Shown in pieces: positions 47,469 to 57,079 of a stretch of DNA of 60,918 nucleotides (its first letter is position 1; the number at the start of each line of letters is the position of its first letter). This DNA is from Chlamydiota bacterium (GTDB taxonomy: Bacteria; Chlamydiota; Chlamydiia; Chlamydiales; Parachlamydiaceae): assembly GCA_013287905.1 (NCBI GenBank), contig JABDCW010000007.1:1-60918 (forward strand). Direction: 5' to 3'. A program made the position numbers and the translations under genes. Below the pieces are notes generated by a model. It saw nothing but the letters and a program-made list of their open reading frames with translations, ran no database searches and was not told the origin of the DNA.

Positions 47469-48710
47469 ATGAAAAAATTTCAAGACTTAAAGTTAAATGC
47501 GAATATTTTAAAAGCTATCGAAGAACTAAAATACCTCACGCCAACTCCCATTCAAGAACAGGCAATCCCGGTCATCCTTCAGGATCATGACATTCGAGGA
47601 TCTGCACAAACAGGCACGGGCAAAACTGCAGCCTATATCTTACCCACCTTGCAAAAGTTATTAACTCCTCCCTTGCAAAGAGCAGTCGGCCCAAGGGCGC
47701 TGATCCTTGTCCCTACACGAGAACTTGCAATCCAGGTTGCGGCAGAAGCTGCAAAATACTGTAAATATCTATCAAAAATGAACACCGTGTGCATCTATGG
47801 CGGCGTTCCTTATCCTGTGCAAAACAGACAACTGTCAAGGCCTTATGATATTTTAGTAGCAACGCCCGGACGCCTGATCGATCACTTGGAAAGGCAGCGC
47901 ATTAACCTTTCACAAGTTGAAGTACTGATTTTAGATGAGGCTGACCGCATGTTGGACATGGGATTCATCGAACCGGTCGAACACATAGCCGCAGCAACGC
48001 CAAATACGCGCCAAACACTGCTTTTTTCTGCAACAATGAAAGGCAATGTGATCAAGCTTTCCAAAAAACTGCTTAAAAATCCTATTGAAATCAGCGTAGC
48101 CCATGAACACGAGAAGCATGAACATATCGAACAGCGCCTTTATTATGTCGACGACCTTCACCACAAACAGCGGATGTTAAGTCATATTCTCGACGATCCA
48201 TCTATTAATCAGGCTATTGTATTTACATCGACAAAACGATATGCCGATACTCTGGTCGATGATCTGGCCGATGCAGGATATGATGTTGCGGCTCTGCACG
48301 GCGATATGGACCAGAGGCAAAGAACGAGGACAATCAAGCGCCTGAAAGACGGCCACATCCGTTTTCTTGTGGCCACAGATGTCGCTGCCAGAGGAATTGA
48401 CATTCAGACAATCACGCATGTCGTCAATTTCGATCTTCCCCCAAGCGCCGAAGACTATGTTCATCGCATAGGAAGAACGGGAAGAGCCGGTGCAAACGGT
48501 ATTGCCTTGTCGTTTGCCGCCCATCATGACCGCCATCTTGTCGTACGCATCGAACAGTTTACCGGCCAAAAATTCGTCCCTCATACAATTGTTGGAATGG
48601 AACCAAAAAATAAACCTCGCCCGGCATCACCCTCGCGAAAGATGGCACATAAACGCAAAGGCGAGGCCAATGGAGCGAAAAGACGGGGATATTACTCGCG
48701 GGCCAGGTAA
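47469..48710 (+). CDS. DEAD-box RNA helicase (RhlE/DeaD type)
   Basis: 413 residues from ATG 47469 (MKKFQDLKLN), preceded by AGAAG; the longer in-frame start at 47427 adds an implausible tail. Motifs: Q motif PTPIQEQAIP, I AQTGTGKT, Ia PTRELA, II DEAD, III SAT, V ARGID, VI HRIGRTGRAG. The C-terminal tail is basic (RKMAHKRKGEANGAKRRG). A role in ribosome assembly or RNA turnover is likely. Confidence 0.93.
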   Translation: MKKFQDLKLNANILKAIEELKYLTPTPIQEQAIPVILQDHDIRGSAQTGTGKTAAYILPTLQKLLTPPLQRAVGPRALILVPTRELAIQVAAEAAKYCKYLSKMNTVCIYGGVPYPVQNRQLSRPYDILVATPGRLIDHLERQRINLSQVEVLILDEADRMLDMGFIEPVEHIAAATPNTRQTLLFSATMKGNVIKLSKKLLKNPIEISVAHEHEKHEHIEQRLYYVDDLHHKQRMLSHILDDPSINQAIVFTSTKRYADTLVDDLADAGYDVAALHGDMDQRQRTRTIKRLKDGHIRFLVATDVAARGIDIQTITHVVNFDLPPSAEDYVHRIGRTGRAGANGIALSFAAHHDRHLVVRIEQFTGQKFVPHTIVGMEPKNKPRPASPSRKMAHKRKGEANGAKRRGYYSRAR

Positions 48711-48711
48711 T

Positions 48712-49416
48712 CTATTGATCATAGCGCTTGGAAGGCGGTTGACGAGGCACATGTTTTATTAATGCGTCGATTAAATTTTCCCATTTTTCGCTTTGCATAA
48801 TGGGTAAAATAATTGCAGAGGGCACTGAAACAGTGTTTGCGAATTCTTCGGCAAACGGCATGATATTGCCCAATGCCGACTCTTCCTTTAAACTATTCGT
48901 CAACCCTTTAAGGAATTCTTTCCAAACCCAAGAACGCCCCTGGATATTCACCATTGCCACTTTTAATCGTTCGTTCGTAAAAATGAACATCAGAAATTGC
49001 AGGGGATGAATAGGGTTTATACGATTTCCTGCTCTTTTTAAGGATGATTCCGATCCTTTGATTTTTATAAGGGAAGAATCTGCCAACGTGGTGAGAATAA
49101 ATATCATATCGGCCTGATGTTGCTCGGTAGGAAGAAGGGAATAATCGCGCCCTCCCTTTTCATCCTTATTCAATTTAACCGACATAGGTCCACTGGCTAA
49201 TTTTTTGATGAGAATGCCATTTGCATCTTCTGCTCCGGTCTCCACAAGCTGCACACAATCTGAAATGTGCTGAATCACATTACGAAAACTATCTTCACAA
49301 TCTACATCTACAGCATAATTTGCGCCAGCTTCGCTCTCAATCAGAACCGGATCGGCAATTAGTTTCATTGCGGTCAATAAGCAGCAAACAAACAATTTCT
49401 TTACGTCGCGCATCAT
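48712..49416 (-). CDS. Exported orphan protein
   Basis: 234 residues from ATG 49416 (MMRDVKKLFVCCLLTAMKLIADP), which has GGGAG at good distance and a clear signal peptide; the longer frame to 49482 lacks a ribosome site. The mature part has CEDSFRNVIQHISDCVQLVE and no membrane helix. Unrecognised; the stop lies one base past the convergent helicase stop. Confidence 0.75.
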   Translation of the reverse strand: MMRDVKKLFVCCLLTAMKLIADPVLIESEAGANYAVDVDCEDSFRNVIQHISDCVQLVETGAEDANGILIKKLASGPMSVKLNKDEKGGRDYSLLPTEQHQADMIFILTTLADSSLIKIKGSESSLKRAGNRINPIHPLQFLMFIFTNERLKVAMVNIQGRSWVWKEFLKGLTNSLKEESALGNIMPFAEEFANTVSVPSAIILPIMQSEKWENLIDALIKHVPRQPPSKRYDQ

Positions 49417-49569
49417 AGAACTCCCTTTGTGAAGACAGGTTCTTAATCCCATACTCATACGGGTTTTGATTGAAATGTTCAATGATTTTTTTTCTGAAAT
49501 TCAAAACAGGAATCTTTGCTTGCGGGATGGAAATAAAATTAATATAGGATTAAACTGAAGAAATGAAGG

Positions 49570-49795
49570 ATTCGGGCAGGGGCACGGGCAGGGGCACGCA
49601 TCCTATCACCCATAAGTATAGATTTAATTCAACACAAAGGCACGAAGACACCAAGACACTAAGAGAGAAGGGTCTCCAGGTCAAAATTTCTTTGTTTCTT
49701 TGGGACTTCGTGCCTTTGTGTTGAATTTATTATAGATAACGCTTAAAAAGGTTTTTGTTTACTTGTGGGTAAAACTATGGGGGCAGGGGCACGAA
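49570..49795. repeat. Nested inverted repeats upstream of clpB
   Basis: The gap 49417-49823 holds no gene. Inner pair AATTCAACACAAAGGCACGAAG (49626-49647) with 49706-49727, perfect over 22 bp. Around it are CGCATCCTATCACCCATAAG (about 49597) and ACTTGTGGGT (about 49760), plus GGGCAGGGGCACG words on both sides. The outer words are those of copy C; the inner arms are those of 33526-33640. Confidence 0.85.
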
Positions 49796-49823
49796 AACCA
49801 AAAGGACTGATCAAGGAGCACAT

Positions 49824-52421
49824 ATGGAACAAAACTTTACAGATAGTGTTGCAAGTGCACTTCAGGATGCCTTTTCTGAAGCGCAGCAAAGCAAAAATTC
49901 AGAAACGACCGAAAATCATTTGCTTGCAGCATTATTAAAAAAACCACAAGATTACTTTTGTTCGCTATTAAAGACTCTGGGAACAGATACAAATTCCCTC
50001 GCTCAAAAAGTACAAAAGCAACTCCAATCCCTTCCCACCTTAAGCACCCCGACACAAATGCCTCAGGCTTCAAAAAATCTTCAGACCCTCATTCTTGAAG
50101 CGCAAAATTTGGCTAAAAATTGGAACGATACCTATACCGGAGGCGATCATCTTTTGCTTGGCCTTTGGAAAAATGGAAGCGAACCCTTTGCAAGCTGGAA
50201 AAAAGATACAGGAGTATCTTATAAGCAATTAGAAGAGATGATAAAAAAAATTCGCGGGAGCCGCCATATGGATTCACCAAGTGCAGAATCGAGTCTACAA
50301 ACGCTCGAAAAATATTGCAAAAACCTTACAAGCTTAGCCAGGGAGGGAAAACTAGATCCCGTCATCGGGCGCGATGAGGAAATTCGAAGAACGATGCAGG
50401 TCTTAAGCCGCCGGACAAAAAATAATCCCATGCTAATTGGAGAGCCGGGAGTTGGGAAAACGGCTATTGCCGAGGGGTTAGCCCAGCGGATTGTCCAGGG
50501 GGATATTCCCGAATCTCTACGCGATAAGGAGCTGATGGCTTTAGACATGGGAACCCTGATCGCCGGAACAAAATACCGGGGGGAATTCGAAGAGCGTTTG
50601 AAAGGCATTTTAAAAGACATTGAAAACAGCGAGGGCAAAGTCATTCTATTCATCGATGAGGTCCACACGCTTATCGGGGCCGGAGCTACCGAAGGGGCAA
50701 TGGATGCCGCAAACTTACTTAAACCGGCCCTTGCGAGAGGCTCTCTGCACTGTATTGGCGCCACTACGCTGAAGGAATATCAAAAACATATCGAAAAAGA
50801 TGCCGCACTGGAGAGGCGTTTCCAGCCGATCATGGTGGAAGAACCCTCTTTGGAAGATGCCATTGCCATTTTGCGAGGCTTAAGAGAGCGTTACGAAATT
50901 TTCCATGGGGTTCATATCACTGAATCGGCCATCCATGCGGCAGTTTTTCTCTCTTATCGCTATATCAGCGACAGGCAGCTTCCCGATAAAGCCATCGACC
51001 TGATCGATGAGGCGGCAAGCATGATCCGCATGCAATTGGGGAGCAGACCGCTGCCGATAGATCATAAAGAACGGGAACTTGCCAGTCTCATTGTAGAATC
51101 AGAGGCATTGCGCCGGGATGGAACAACAGGAAAAAGCGAAAATACAAAAATTGAAGCGAGGATTGCTCAACTTAAAAGTGAACTTGCAGGGTTAAATGAA
51201 GAGTGGTCCATAGAAAAAGCAATGATCCAATCATTAAAAGAGAAAAAAAACACCCTGGAACAATGGCGTTTTCAGGAAGAAGAGTATGAACGGAAGGCCG
51301 ACTATAATAAAGTTGCAGAATTCCGTTACCAGAAAATTCCCGAACTGCAAAAAGAGATCGAATCGATTCAAAAACAGCTCGACGATAAGCCGAACCGGTT
51401 GCTTCAGGAAGAAGTCGATGAACATTTAATTGCGCAGGTAGTCTCCAAGTGGACAGGCATTCCTGTCAATAAACTGCTGGCTGGTGAAGCGATGCGCCTG
51501 CTTAATTTGGAAAAAGAGCTGGAGAAAAGAGTTGTTGGACAAAATCTTGCGATTGTGGCTGTCAGCGATGCCATTCGCCGTTCGCGGTCAGGGCTGGCAG
51601 ACCCCGGGCGTCCCATGGGGGTCTTTTTATTCATGGGGCCCACGGGAGTGGGTAAAACGGAACTTGCCAAAGCTTTGGCAGAACAATTATTCAATCAGGA
51701 GAGCGCTTTAATCAGGATCGACATGTCAGAATACATGGAAAAACATAGCGTCTCTAAACTCATCGGATCTCCTCCCGGATATGTTGGCTATGATGAAGGA
51801 GGGCAGCTGACGGAAAGTTTGCGAAGACATCCCTACTCTGTAGTCCTGTTCGATGAAGTGGAGAAAGCTCACCCCGATGTTTTTAATATTTTGCTTCAAA
51901 TGTTTGATGATGGACGAATTACCGACAGTAAAGGGCGCGTGGTCAACTGTAAACATGCATTGTTTATCATGACTTCCAATTTAGGCTCCACGGAAATTTT
52001 AGCCAAAATGGAACATAGCAAGGAAGCGTTGTCAAAAGAGATGCTCCTTACGATCCTCGATCCGATTATCAAAACGCATTTCAGACCGGAATTTATCAAC
52101 CGGTTAGACGAAATTCTCCCCTTCCTCCCCTTGCGCAAAGAAGATATGAAAAAAATTGTCGAAATCCAGCTGCATCATTTAATCAAAAGATTGCAGGAGC
52201 GTCATATGACCCTGACGTGGGATAGTAAAGTCATCGATCACTTAAGCGAGGATGGTTATGACTTAATTTTCGGAGCCCGTCCGCTCAAGAGAATGATCCA
52301 GCAAGAGGTGACAAATATGCTCTCTAAGGCCATTCTTGCAGGAGAAATCCCGGAAGACAGCGCGATAAAATTATCGTATGGCAAGGATGGGTTTAGTTAT
52401 TCCACTTCGCCAATAAAATAA
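49824..52421 (+). CDS. clpB: ATP-dependent disaggregase ClpB
   Basis: 865 residues, normal for chlamydial ClpB. Clp N domain (1-145), NBD1 with GEPGVGKT at 206-213, middle coiled coil (about 410-530, with the long Glu/Lys/Gln-rich helices), NBD2 with GPTGVGKT at 605-612, [17 protein letters not shown]. It resolves aggregates with DnaK. AAGGAG lies seven bases before the ATG. No CIRCE element is visible upstream. Confidence 0.98.
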   Translation: MEQNFTDSVASALQDAFSEAQQSKNSETTENHLLAALLKKPQDYFCSLLKTLGTDTNSLAQKVQKQLQSLPTLSTPTQMPQASKNLQTLILEAQNLAKNWNDTYTGGDHLLLGLWKNGSEPFASWKKDTGVSYKQLEEMIKKIRGSRHMDSPSAESSLQTLEKYCKNLTSLAREGKLDPVIGRDEEIRRTMQVLSRRTKNNPMLIGEPGVGKTAIAEGLAQRIVQGDIPESLRDKELMALDMGTLIAGTKYRGEFEERLKGILKDIENSEGKVILFIDEVHTLIGAGATEGAMDAANLLKPALARGSLHCIGATTLKEYQKHIEKDAALERRFQPIMVEEPSLEDAIAILRGLRERYEIFHGVHITESAIHAAVFLSYRYISDRQLPDKAIDLIDEAASMIRMQLGSRPLPIDHKERELASLIVESEALRRDGTTGKSENTKIEARIAQLKSELAGLNEEWSIEKAMIQSLKEKKNTLEQWRFQEEEYERKADYNKVAEFRYQKIPELQKEIESIQKQLDDKPNRLLQEEVDEHLIAQVVSKWTGIPVNKLLAGEAMRLLNLEKELEKRVVGQNLAIVAVSDAIRRSRSGLADPGRPMGVFLFMGPTGVGKTELAKALAEQLFNQESALIRIDMSEYMEKHSVSKLIGSPPGYVGYDEGGQLTESLRRHPYSVVLFDEVEKAHPDVFNILLQMFDDGRITDSKGRVVNCKHALFIMTSNLGSTEILAKMEHSKEALSKEMLLTILDPIIKTHFRPEFINRLDEILPFLPLRKEDMKKIVEIQLHHLIKRLQERHMTLTWDSKVIDHLSEDGYDLIFGARPLKRMIQQEVTNMLSKAILAGEIPEDSAIKLSYGKDGFSYSTSPIK

Positions 52422-52508
52422 TTTCGGGCGCGTGGCAGTATTTATTAGACCTCTTGCATAATTCATTTTCTTGCTCGTGCCCGAACCGTGTTTCTGTTTT
52501 TTGTTATA

Positions 52509-52864
52509 TGGACAATGGACGACATGGACTTCATGGACGACATGGACAATTGCAAAAGTCCAGTTGACAGGTAACTAATCATTAAAGCTAAGCTAAGTTT
52601 ACCGCAGAGCCGCAGAGGACGCCGAGGAAGCGCAAAGAAACCGTGGGCCGCTACTTAAAAGGCGATTTTAGGATGCCTTAAATGTCATTAGCTCGCCTTT
52701 TAAGTAGCGGCCCAAGTGTTTCACTTTTATCGGTAAGCGATAAAAGTGAATAGGTTTTCTCTGTGCTTCCTCGGCGTTCTCTGCGGCTCTGCGGTAAACT
52801 TGTTTAAGACAATCTACTAGAAAATTTTTGCAATTGTCTCATGAAGTCCATGTCATCCATGTCC
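52509..52864. repeat. Nested palindrome, copy D (twin-hairpin core)
   Basis: This lies in the 494-base gap between clpB and a convergent gene; no gene visible. Outer GGACGACATGGAC/GACAATTGCAAAAGTC (52515-52561) pairs with the complement near 52825-52862. Middle pair 52597-52639 with 52758-52800 (ACCGCAGAGCCGCAGAGG type, three mismatches in 43). Core: hairpin 1 perfect over 20 bp (52645-52664 with 52694-52713), hairpin 2 52722-52748. Confidence 0.9.
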
Positions 52865-52915
52865 TAATACAAAGCGGGCAAGGGCACGGGCAAGAAAATG
52901 AATTATGCAAGGGGT

Positions 52916-53905
52916 CTATTGTTTGTTTTCGAAATTTTGGGTTGTCGTAATGCTGATGGTTTTTGATCCTGCGTAGAAACAAAGCGCATGATCGACGATA
53001 CGCAGGTTAAGTCCATCGTAAACATGGCTATTGTAAAAGGCTTCCCTTGTGATGGGAACAAACCGGTCGGCAGATTGCATCCAATCAGAAAATGGTAATG
53101 GATGATCTGAAAATAGACACTCTTTAGATACTAACACAATTGCAATGGCTGTTCGTAAAAAAATGGGAACTTCTGCAGAAGGTTTTTTGATTAGATGCAA
53201 TTGATTTGTCACTTCTTTATTTGTTTGTTCGAGCGCTTTTATGATGGAATCGCATAAAACTCCACACCCCTGAGGTTCATTCCCTTTATAGCTTTCCGGT
53301 AAAACAAAGGCAAAACCGGCTTCGCTGGAGGAGACCCTGAATAAAATGATGAGATTGTTTAACATCAACGGGGTGGTCGGGAAGGTTACTGGAAATCCTT
53401 CAATGATTTTGGTCACAGAATGGGGCATAAGGAATAAAATTTGCACTTTTTGACCGGGTTGATCGGACCAATGGGGACTTGAACTACTAAGCAGGTTATG
53501 AATGTTGGAAGGCAATAACTTCAAAGACCTCAAAACCCCGGGATTTCCAAGCCCGTTGTTTATCCACTCTTGTCTTCCAAAGGCAATGGTGGGCTGTGTA
53601 TCGTCCTCCCCTTGAGGATCGGCAATCACGTACAGGCCAATCAATTCAAGAATGGAAACGGTGAATTTGCCTTTTAAACCATCCTTTGCTAAACATGCAT
53701 CCGATCTATACCGGCTTAATACATTGAGGGCCAAAGCATTTATTATCACTTTATTTTGTCCAATCCCTTCATACCACGATTTGCATACTTGCATTGCTTC
53801 TATTGATTCCTTTAAAGTCAAGAAGCAGGGTTTATCATTGGACAAATCAAAAAAAAGATTTTGTGGAAGGCTATGCCATGCGGGTAGTGCCGGGATGTGC
53901 TGCAT
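52916..53905 (-). CDS. F-box-like domain protein
   Basis: 329 residues. Residues ~13-48 read LPQNLFFDL...LKESIEAMQVCKSWYEGI, matching the F-box pattern (LP..L......VC+.W). The rest is unrecognised, without leucine-rich or kelch repeats. No signal peptide or membrane helix. F-box proteins link substrates to host SCF ubiquitin ligase, and environmental chlamydiae are known to encode them; assignment here rests on one short motif. Confidence 0.6.
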   Translation of the reverse strand: MQHIPALPAWHSLPQNLFFDLSNDKPCFLTLKESIEAMQVCKSWYEGIGQNKVIINALALNVLSRYRSDACLAKDGLKGKFTVSILELIGLYVIADPQGEDDTQPTIAFGRQEWINNGLGNPGVLRSLKLLPSNIHNLLSSSSPHWSDQPGQKVQILFLMPHSVTKIIEGFPVTFPTTPLMLNNLIILFRVSSSEAGFAFVLPESYKGNEPQGCGVLCDSIIKALEQTNKEVTNQLHLIKKPSAEVPIFLRTAIAIVLVSKECLFSDHPLPFSDWMQSADRFVPITREAFYNSHVYDGLNLRIVDHALCFYAGSKTISITTTQNFENKQ

Positions 53906-53929
53906 CTTGTTCTACTGCTCTGAATGGCT

Positions 53930-53967
53930 TAAAAGAAGAAGGGACCGTCTAATTCATAAACGGTCCC
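53930..53967 (-). terminator. Intrinsic terminator of the porin gene
   Basis: On the minus strand an 8-bp perfect stem (GGGACCGT/ACGGTCCC, 53941-53948 with 53960-53967), 11-base loop, followed by TTCTTCTTTT. It begins 9 bases after the porin stop. Confidence 0.8.
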
Positions 53968-53976
53968 CAATTTGGA

Positions 53977-55167
53977 TTAGAATTGGAATTCAATACCGAC
54001 ATTCAACCCTTGAGCCCATAAGCTTGAGGTTCGAAGGGATCGGGAATGACTTTCGCAATTGGCAACAAGGGCATTTTTATTGCCTTGAATTGCAAGAGAT
54101 TCTTCTGGATTAATGCAATTATCAAATTGCTTGCCAGCACGCAACACACGGTTGATGTACAGGAATGTGTAACCTACCTGTATTCTGAAGCAATCGGTAA
54201 ATTGATAGCCAATATTAATATTCACATCGGGGATCACGGCAAATTTTGTCGTTTTGCGATGTCCTATTCTGGAAGGCAATGCAAAATAACCTCCTTCATA
54301 TACAGCAGCTTCGCCATCGAATGGAGGTTCATTAAACTCATTCGTGAGTAAACCCCCGCTAATACGTCTTTCTGCACAAAGAGCACCCAATGCAAGTTTA
54401 ACTTTACCATTTAGATAAAATTGGTCATAAGCTGTCTCCATGCCAAAACCAATCTGACCGCCATAAAAGTTGTTTTCCACACGGAACTTATCTTTTGTGG
54501 CCCAAATATCGTTTGTTATACCAACAGTTGGAGTGCATGTGGTAAATTTTAAGTGCTCGTCAAAGTTCCAGTAACGGAAGCCCACAAGCCATCCTGCTTT
54601 ATAATCGCATGTCGAGGGTATGGTCATCCAGCCGTTTAACTCAGCGCCCTGCATCATATTTGATTCTTTTAATTTTGCCCATCCGTCAAAAACCCCAGGA
54701 AATGAGAGATCAGTGGAATCATCGCAATCCTGACCAATGACGCAGAATGGAATCCGCAGCGCTTCGTCTTTTCCGCACTCGCTGTGATGTACGGAGTGTT
54801 TTCTCGATGTGTTTGGCAATACAAAATAGTTTAATTCCGCACCAAAGCAATGTTCACAGTCAAACCAATAGCCTAACGCAAACTTTCCGCCAGATCGCCA
54901 TTTGCTGTCGAGTTTCTCACAACCAAGCTTTGTTTCAGATTTGGAAGCCCCATCGCAATTGCAAGATTCTGAGACAACTAACGCAGGCACTCTCGGTCCA
55001 TCTTTCAGGTCCCAATACAGGTATTCAGCTGAACCCCAAAATGATTCACAAGTACAGCAGTCATTGTAGGTATAATTACTGCACCAGTCAAGCCCGTCAG
55101 CTTGCGCTGCCAGGAATAATAATGCAGATGTTGTTGAAAGCAATATTTTTTTCATTCTCTTTATCAT
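53977..55167 (-). CDS. Cysteine-rich outer-membrane barrel (BBP7/OmpA-like porin)
   Basis: 396 residues. Signal peptide (1-23, KKILLSTTSALLFLAAQADG). The segment WGSAEYLYWDLKDGPRVPALVV is typical of BBP7-type and related barrel porins. The mature N-terminal half is rich in Cys (CSNYTYNDCCTC, ESCNCD, FDCEHC), as expected where disulfides replace peptidoglycan support. It ends in Phe (NVGIEFQF), the usual barrel C-terminus. AAGGAG precedes the ATG. Likely a major or minor porin of the outer membrane. Confidence 0.8.
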   Translation of the reverse strand: MIKRMKKILLSTTSALLFLAAQADGLDWCSNYTYNDCCTCESFWGSAEYLYWDLKDGPRVPALVVSESCNCDGASKSETKLGCEKLDSKWRSGGKFALGYWFDCEHCFGAELNYFVLPNTSRKHSVHHSECGKDEALRIPFCVIGQDCDDSTDLSFPGVFDGWAKLKESNMMQGAELNGWMTIPSTCDYKAGWLVGFRYWNFDEHLKFTTCTPTVGITNDIWATKDKFRVENNFYGGQIGFGMETAYDQFYLNGKVKLALGALCAERRISGGLLTNEFNEPPFDGEAAVYEGGYFALPSRIGHRKTTKFAVIPDVNINIGYQFTDCFRIQVGYTFLYINRVLRAGKQFDNCINPEESLAIQGNKNALVANCESHSRSLRTSSLWAQGLNVGIEFQF

Positions 55168-55378
55168 ATAACTCCTTGATTAACGTTTTTATTCATATAG
55201 ATACAAGAAAGGATAAAAACTTGTCCAGCAATTTCGGAGATATTTTTTTTAATAATTTTCTTGATAAAAAATCTATTTTAATGAAATATGTAATTTATAT
55301 GGATTATTTCTTACTATCTGTCTATTGAACAGGGATAAGAAAGTAAAAAGAACGTCTTAACCAAGTGATAGGGATTTT

Positions 55379-55585
55379 ATGAGATTTATAATCAATTTCT
55401 TTTTTTATGGAATTTTGTTTTATGCTATCTATCTATTATTTCCAGACACATTTCATACGCTTGTATCATGGGCGGATCATGTATGGGTGTTTTTAAAGGA
55501 GCTGGTAAACAGTGTTTCAGGGAAAGCACAGCAATATCTCCCCTCAGAAGCGCCTAAAAGTCTATATTTACAATTTTTTTTGTAA
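55379..55585 (+). CDS. Small hydrophobic protein
   Basis: 68 residues: one hydrophobic N-terminal helix (FIINFFFYGILFYAIYLLF) followed by an amphipathic tail. AGGGA lies four bases before the ATG. Divergent from the porin gene and convergent (3-base gap) with the lipase-like gene. No family recognised; the short length leaves some doubt. Confidence 0.5.
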   Translation: MRFIINFFFYGILFYAIYLLFPDTFHTLVSWADHVWVFLKELVNSVSGKAQQYLPSEAPKSLYLQFFL

Positions 55586-55588
55586 TAT

Positions 55589-56920
55589 TTAAGACAGCAC
55601 AACCTGAGGGCGGAGAAAGTTGATCACCGCGGCCCAGAAACGATCGCGCGCCAATTGTCGGGAGACAGTTAATTTTGTATATTGAACTTCTTTTCCTTCC
55701 AGACAATATCCGTTAAGGATCCGGCTATTATGCCCGCCGCCCGCGACCGAAATCACTTCCGGTTCATTTTTTCCATTGGATAATAATGTTCCGGAGGAAA
55801 ATCTCCTGCCTCCACCGGCTTTCGGAATGAGCCTGTCGCCTGTCATAAGGACGTGCCTGATTTTCATGTGCTCTAGAGATGGTTTAGCGGGATCGATTAT
55901 CCCCTTTTCGATTCTCGCGGTATTTATGGTAAACACTTCGCTGACCAAATTGCCGTGATCTGCAGCGACCCGTTGAGCAAATATTCCTCCGAGACTATGC
56001 CCGGAAACAACAACCTTGTTTCTGCCATTTTCAGAAACTGCCCTTAGCCAATCACCGATTTCTTTTTTTGAAGTGTCATAGGAAGGTTTTCCAAGCGCTC
56101 CGGCCGCATTGCATATCATGCCGTTTGGTAGTAATCCTCTAGCACCACCCTCTTTACCATATTGTCCATTGTTGGTCCCTCTAAAAATTAATCGCGGCGG
56201 CGCATCCCCATTTTCCGGCTTTAAACCATAACCGACAAGGCCCCGCTTTTCTGAAAAATATTTCTCGACATGGTAAACGACCTCAGATTCGGTGCCATCC
56301 TGATTTGCCTGGATCAGCGAAACCTTTCTCCCAACCATCTCCGGGCCATCAAACCGGTACACATGATTGAGCACAAGATAACCTTCCCGGCAAAGATCGA
56401 TCAATTCGGGATTTGGTTTGCGATGAAACCTCCCGATAAACCCTTGAGTGGAAAACATCCCGCTGACATTGTCATTAAAAAACTTAAAATATTTTAAGCG
56501 AGTCTCGTAATTAAACCGTGCTGTTTTTTTTAAGTTTCTTAAATTCTCCCCAAAGAATTGGGTTGTGTTCGTTTTTTGCGTCTCTTCCTTTTCGCTTTTT
56601 AAAACAACGGGAGGAGCTGCTTTTTCTGTTTTCTTATCATGATCAATTTTAGGCCCTGAATAATACTCATGAATTTTATGAGCAGCATACGCTCCCCCAA
56701 GTGCCCAGGAAAAAAGGCAAATGATGGCAATCCTTACGATAAAAGCGGCAACCGCCCAAATTTTTTTGCCTAAGTTTGACAGGGAGTCTTTATTGTTCAG
56801 AGCATAAATAGTTATCTTTCTGGATGACCATTCAACAGCTGAATAGACCAACGGGAATGGACATCCTTTTGTTGGATTTTTTTGCGGACTGCCTATATTA
56901 ATTGAATTATCTAAACTCAT
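55589..56920 (-). CDS. Lipase-like alpha/beta hydrolase with N-terminal membrane helix
   Basis: 443 residues. One or two hydrophobic segments at about 50-82 (IWAVAAFIVRIAIICLFSW). The C-terminal domain has LIFRGTN and VVSGHSLGGIFAQRVA, the nucleophile elbow with Ser near 305, then a probable Asp in LMTGDRLIP and a His in AGGGHNS. This is the lipase class 3 pattern. The N-terminal anchor with a linker recalls the other effector candidates in the window. Substrate unknown. Confidence 0.75.
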   Translation of the reverse strand: MSLDNSINIGSPQKNPTKGCPFPLVYSAVEWSSRKITIYALNNKDSLSNLGKKIWAVAAFIVRIAIICLFSWALGGAYAAHKIHEYYSGPKIDHDKKTEKAAPPVVLKSEKEETQKTNTTQFFGENLRNLKKTARFNYETRLKYFKFFNDNVSGMFSTQGFIGRFHRKPNPELIDLCREGYLVLNHVYRFDGPEMVGRKVSLIQANQDGTESEVVYHVEKYFSEKRGLVGYGLKPENGDAPPRLIFRGTNNGQYGKEGGARGLLPNGMICNAAGALGKPSYDTSKKEIGDWLRAVSENGRNKVVVSGHSLGGIFAQRVAADHGNLVSEVFTINTARIEKGIIDPAKPSLEHMKIRHVLMTGDRLIPKAGGGRRFSSGTLLSNGKNEPEVISVAGGGHNSRILNGYCLEGKEVQYTKLTVSRQLARDRFWAAVINFLRPQVVLS

Positions 56921-57079
56921 ATTACCAATTATTTATAATTAACAAACATTATACATACATTATATAACAAAACAGAATTTTTTGAAATACATATTTTTAT
57001 CACCAATAAAAACGAAAAATTTATGGTCGATAAAGTCTATAATTCATACAATTGACCAGAAAGGTTAACAAAGGGATAT

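Noticed and set aside
49483..49823. CIRCE heat-shock operator upstream of clpB
   Set aside because: No TTAGCACTC-N9-GAGTGCTAA-like inverted repeat; the inverted repeats there belong to the ACACAAAG family.
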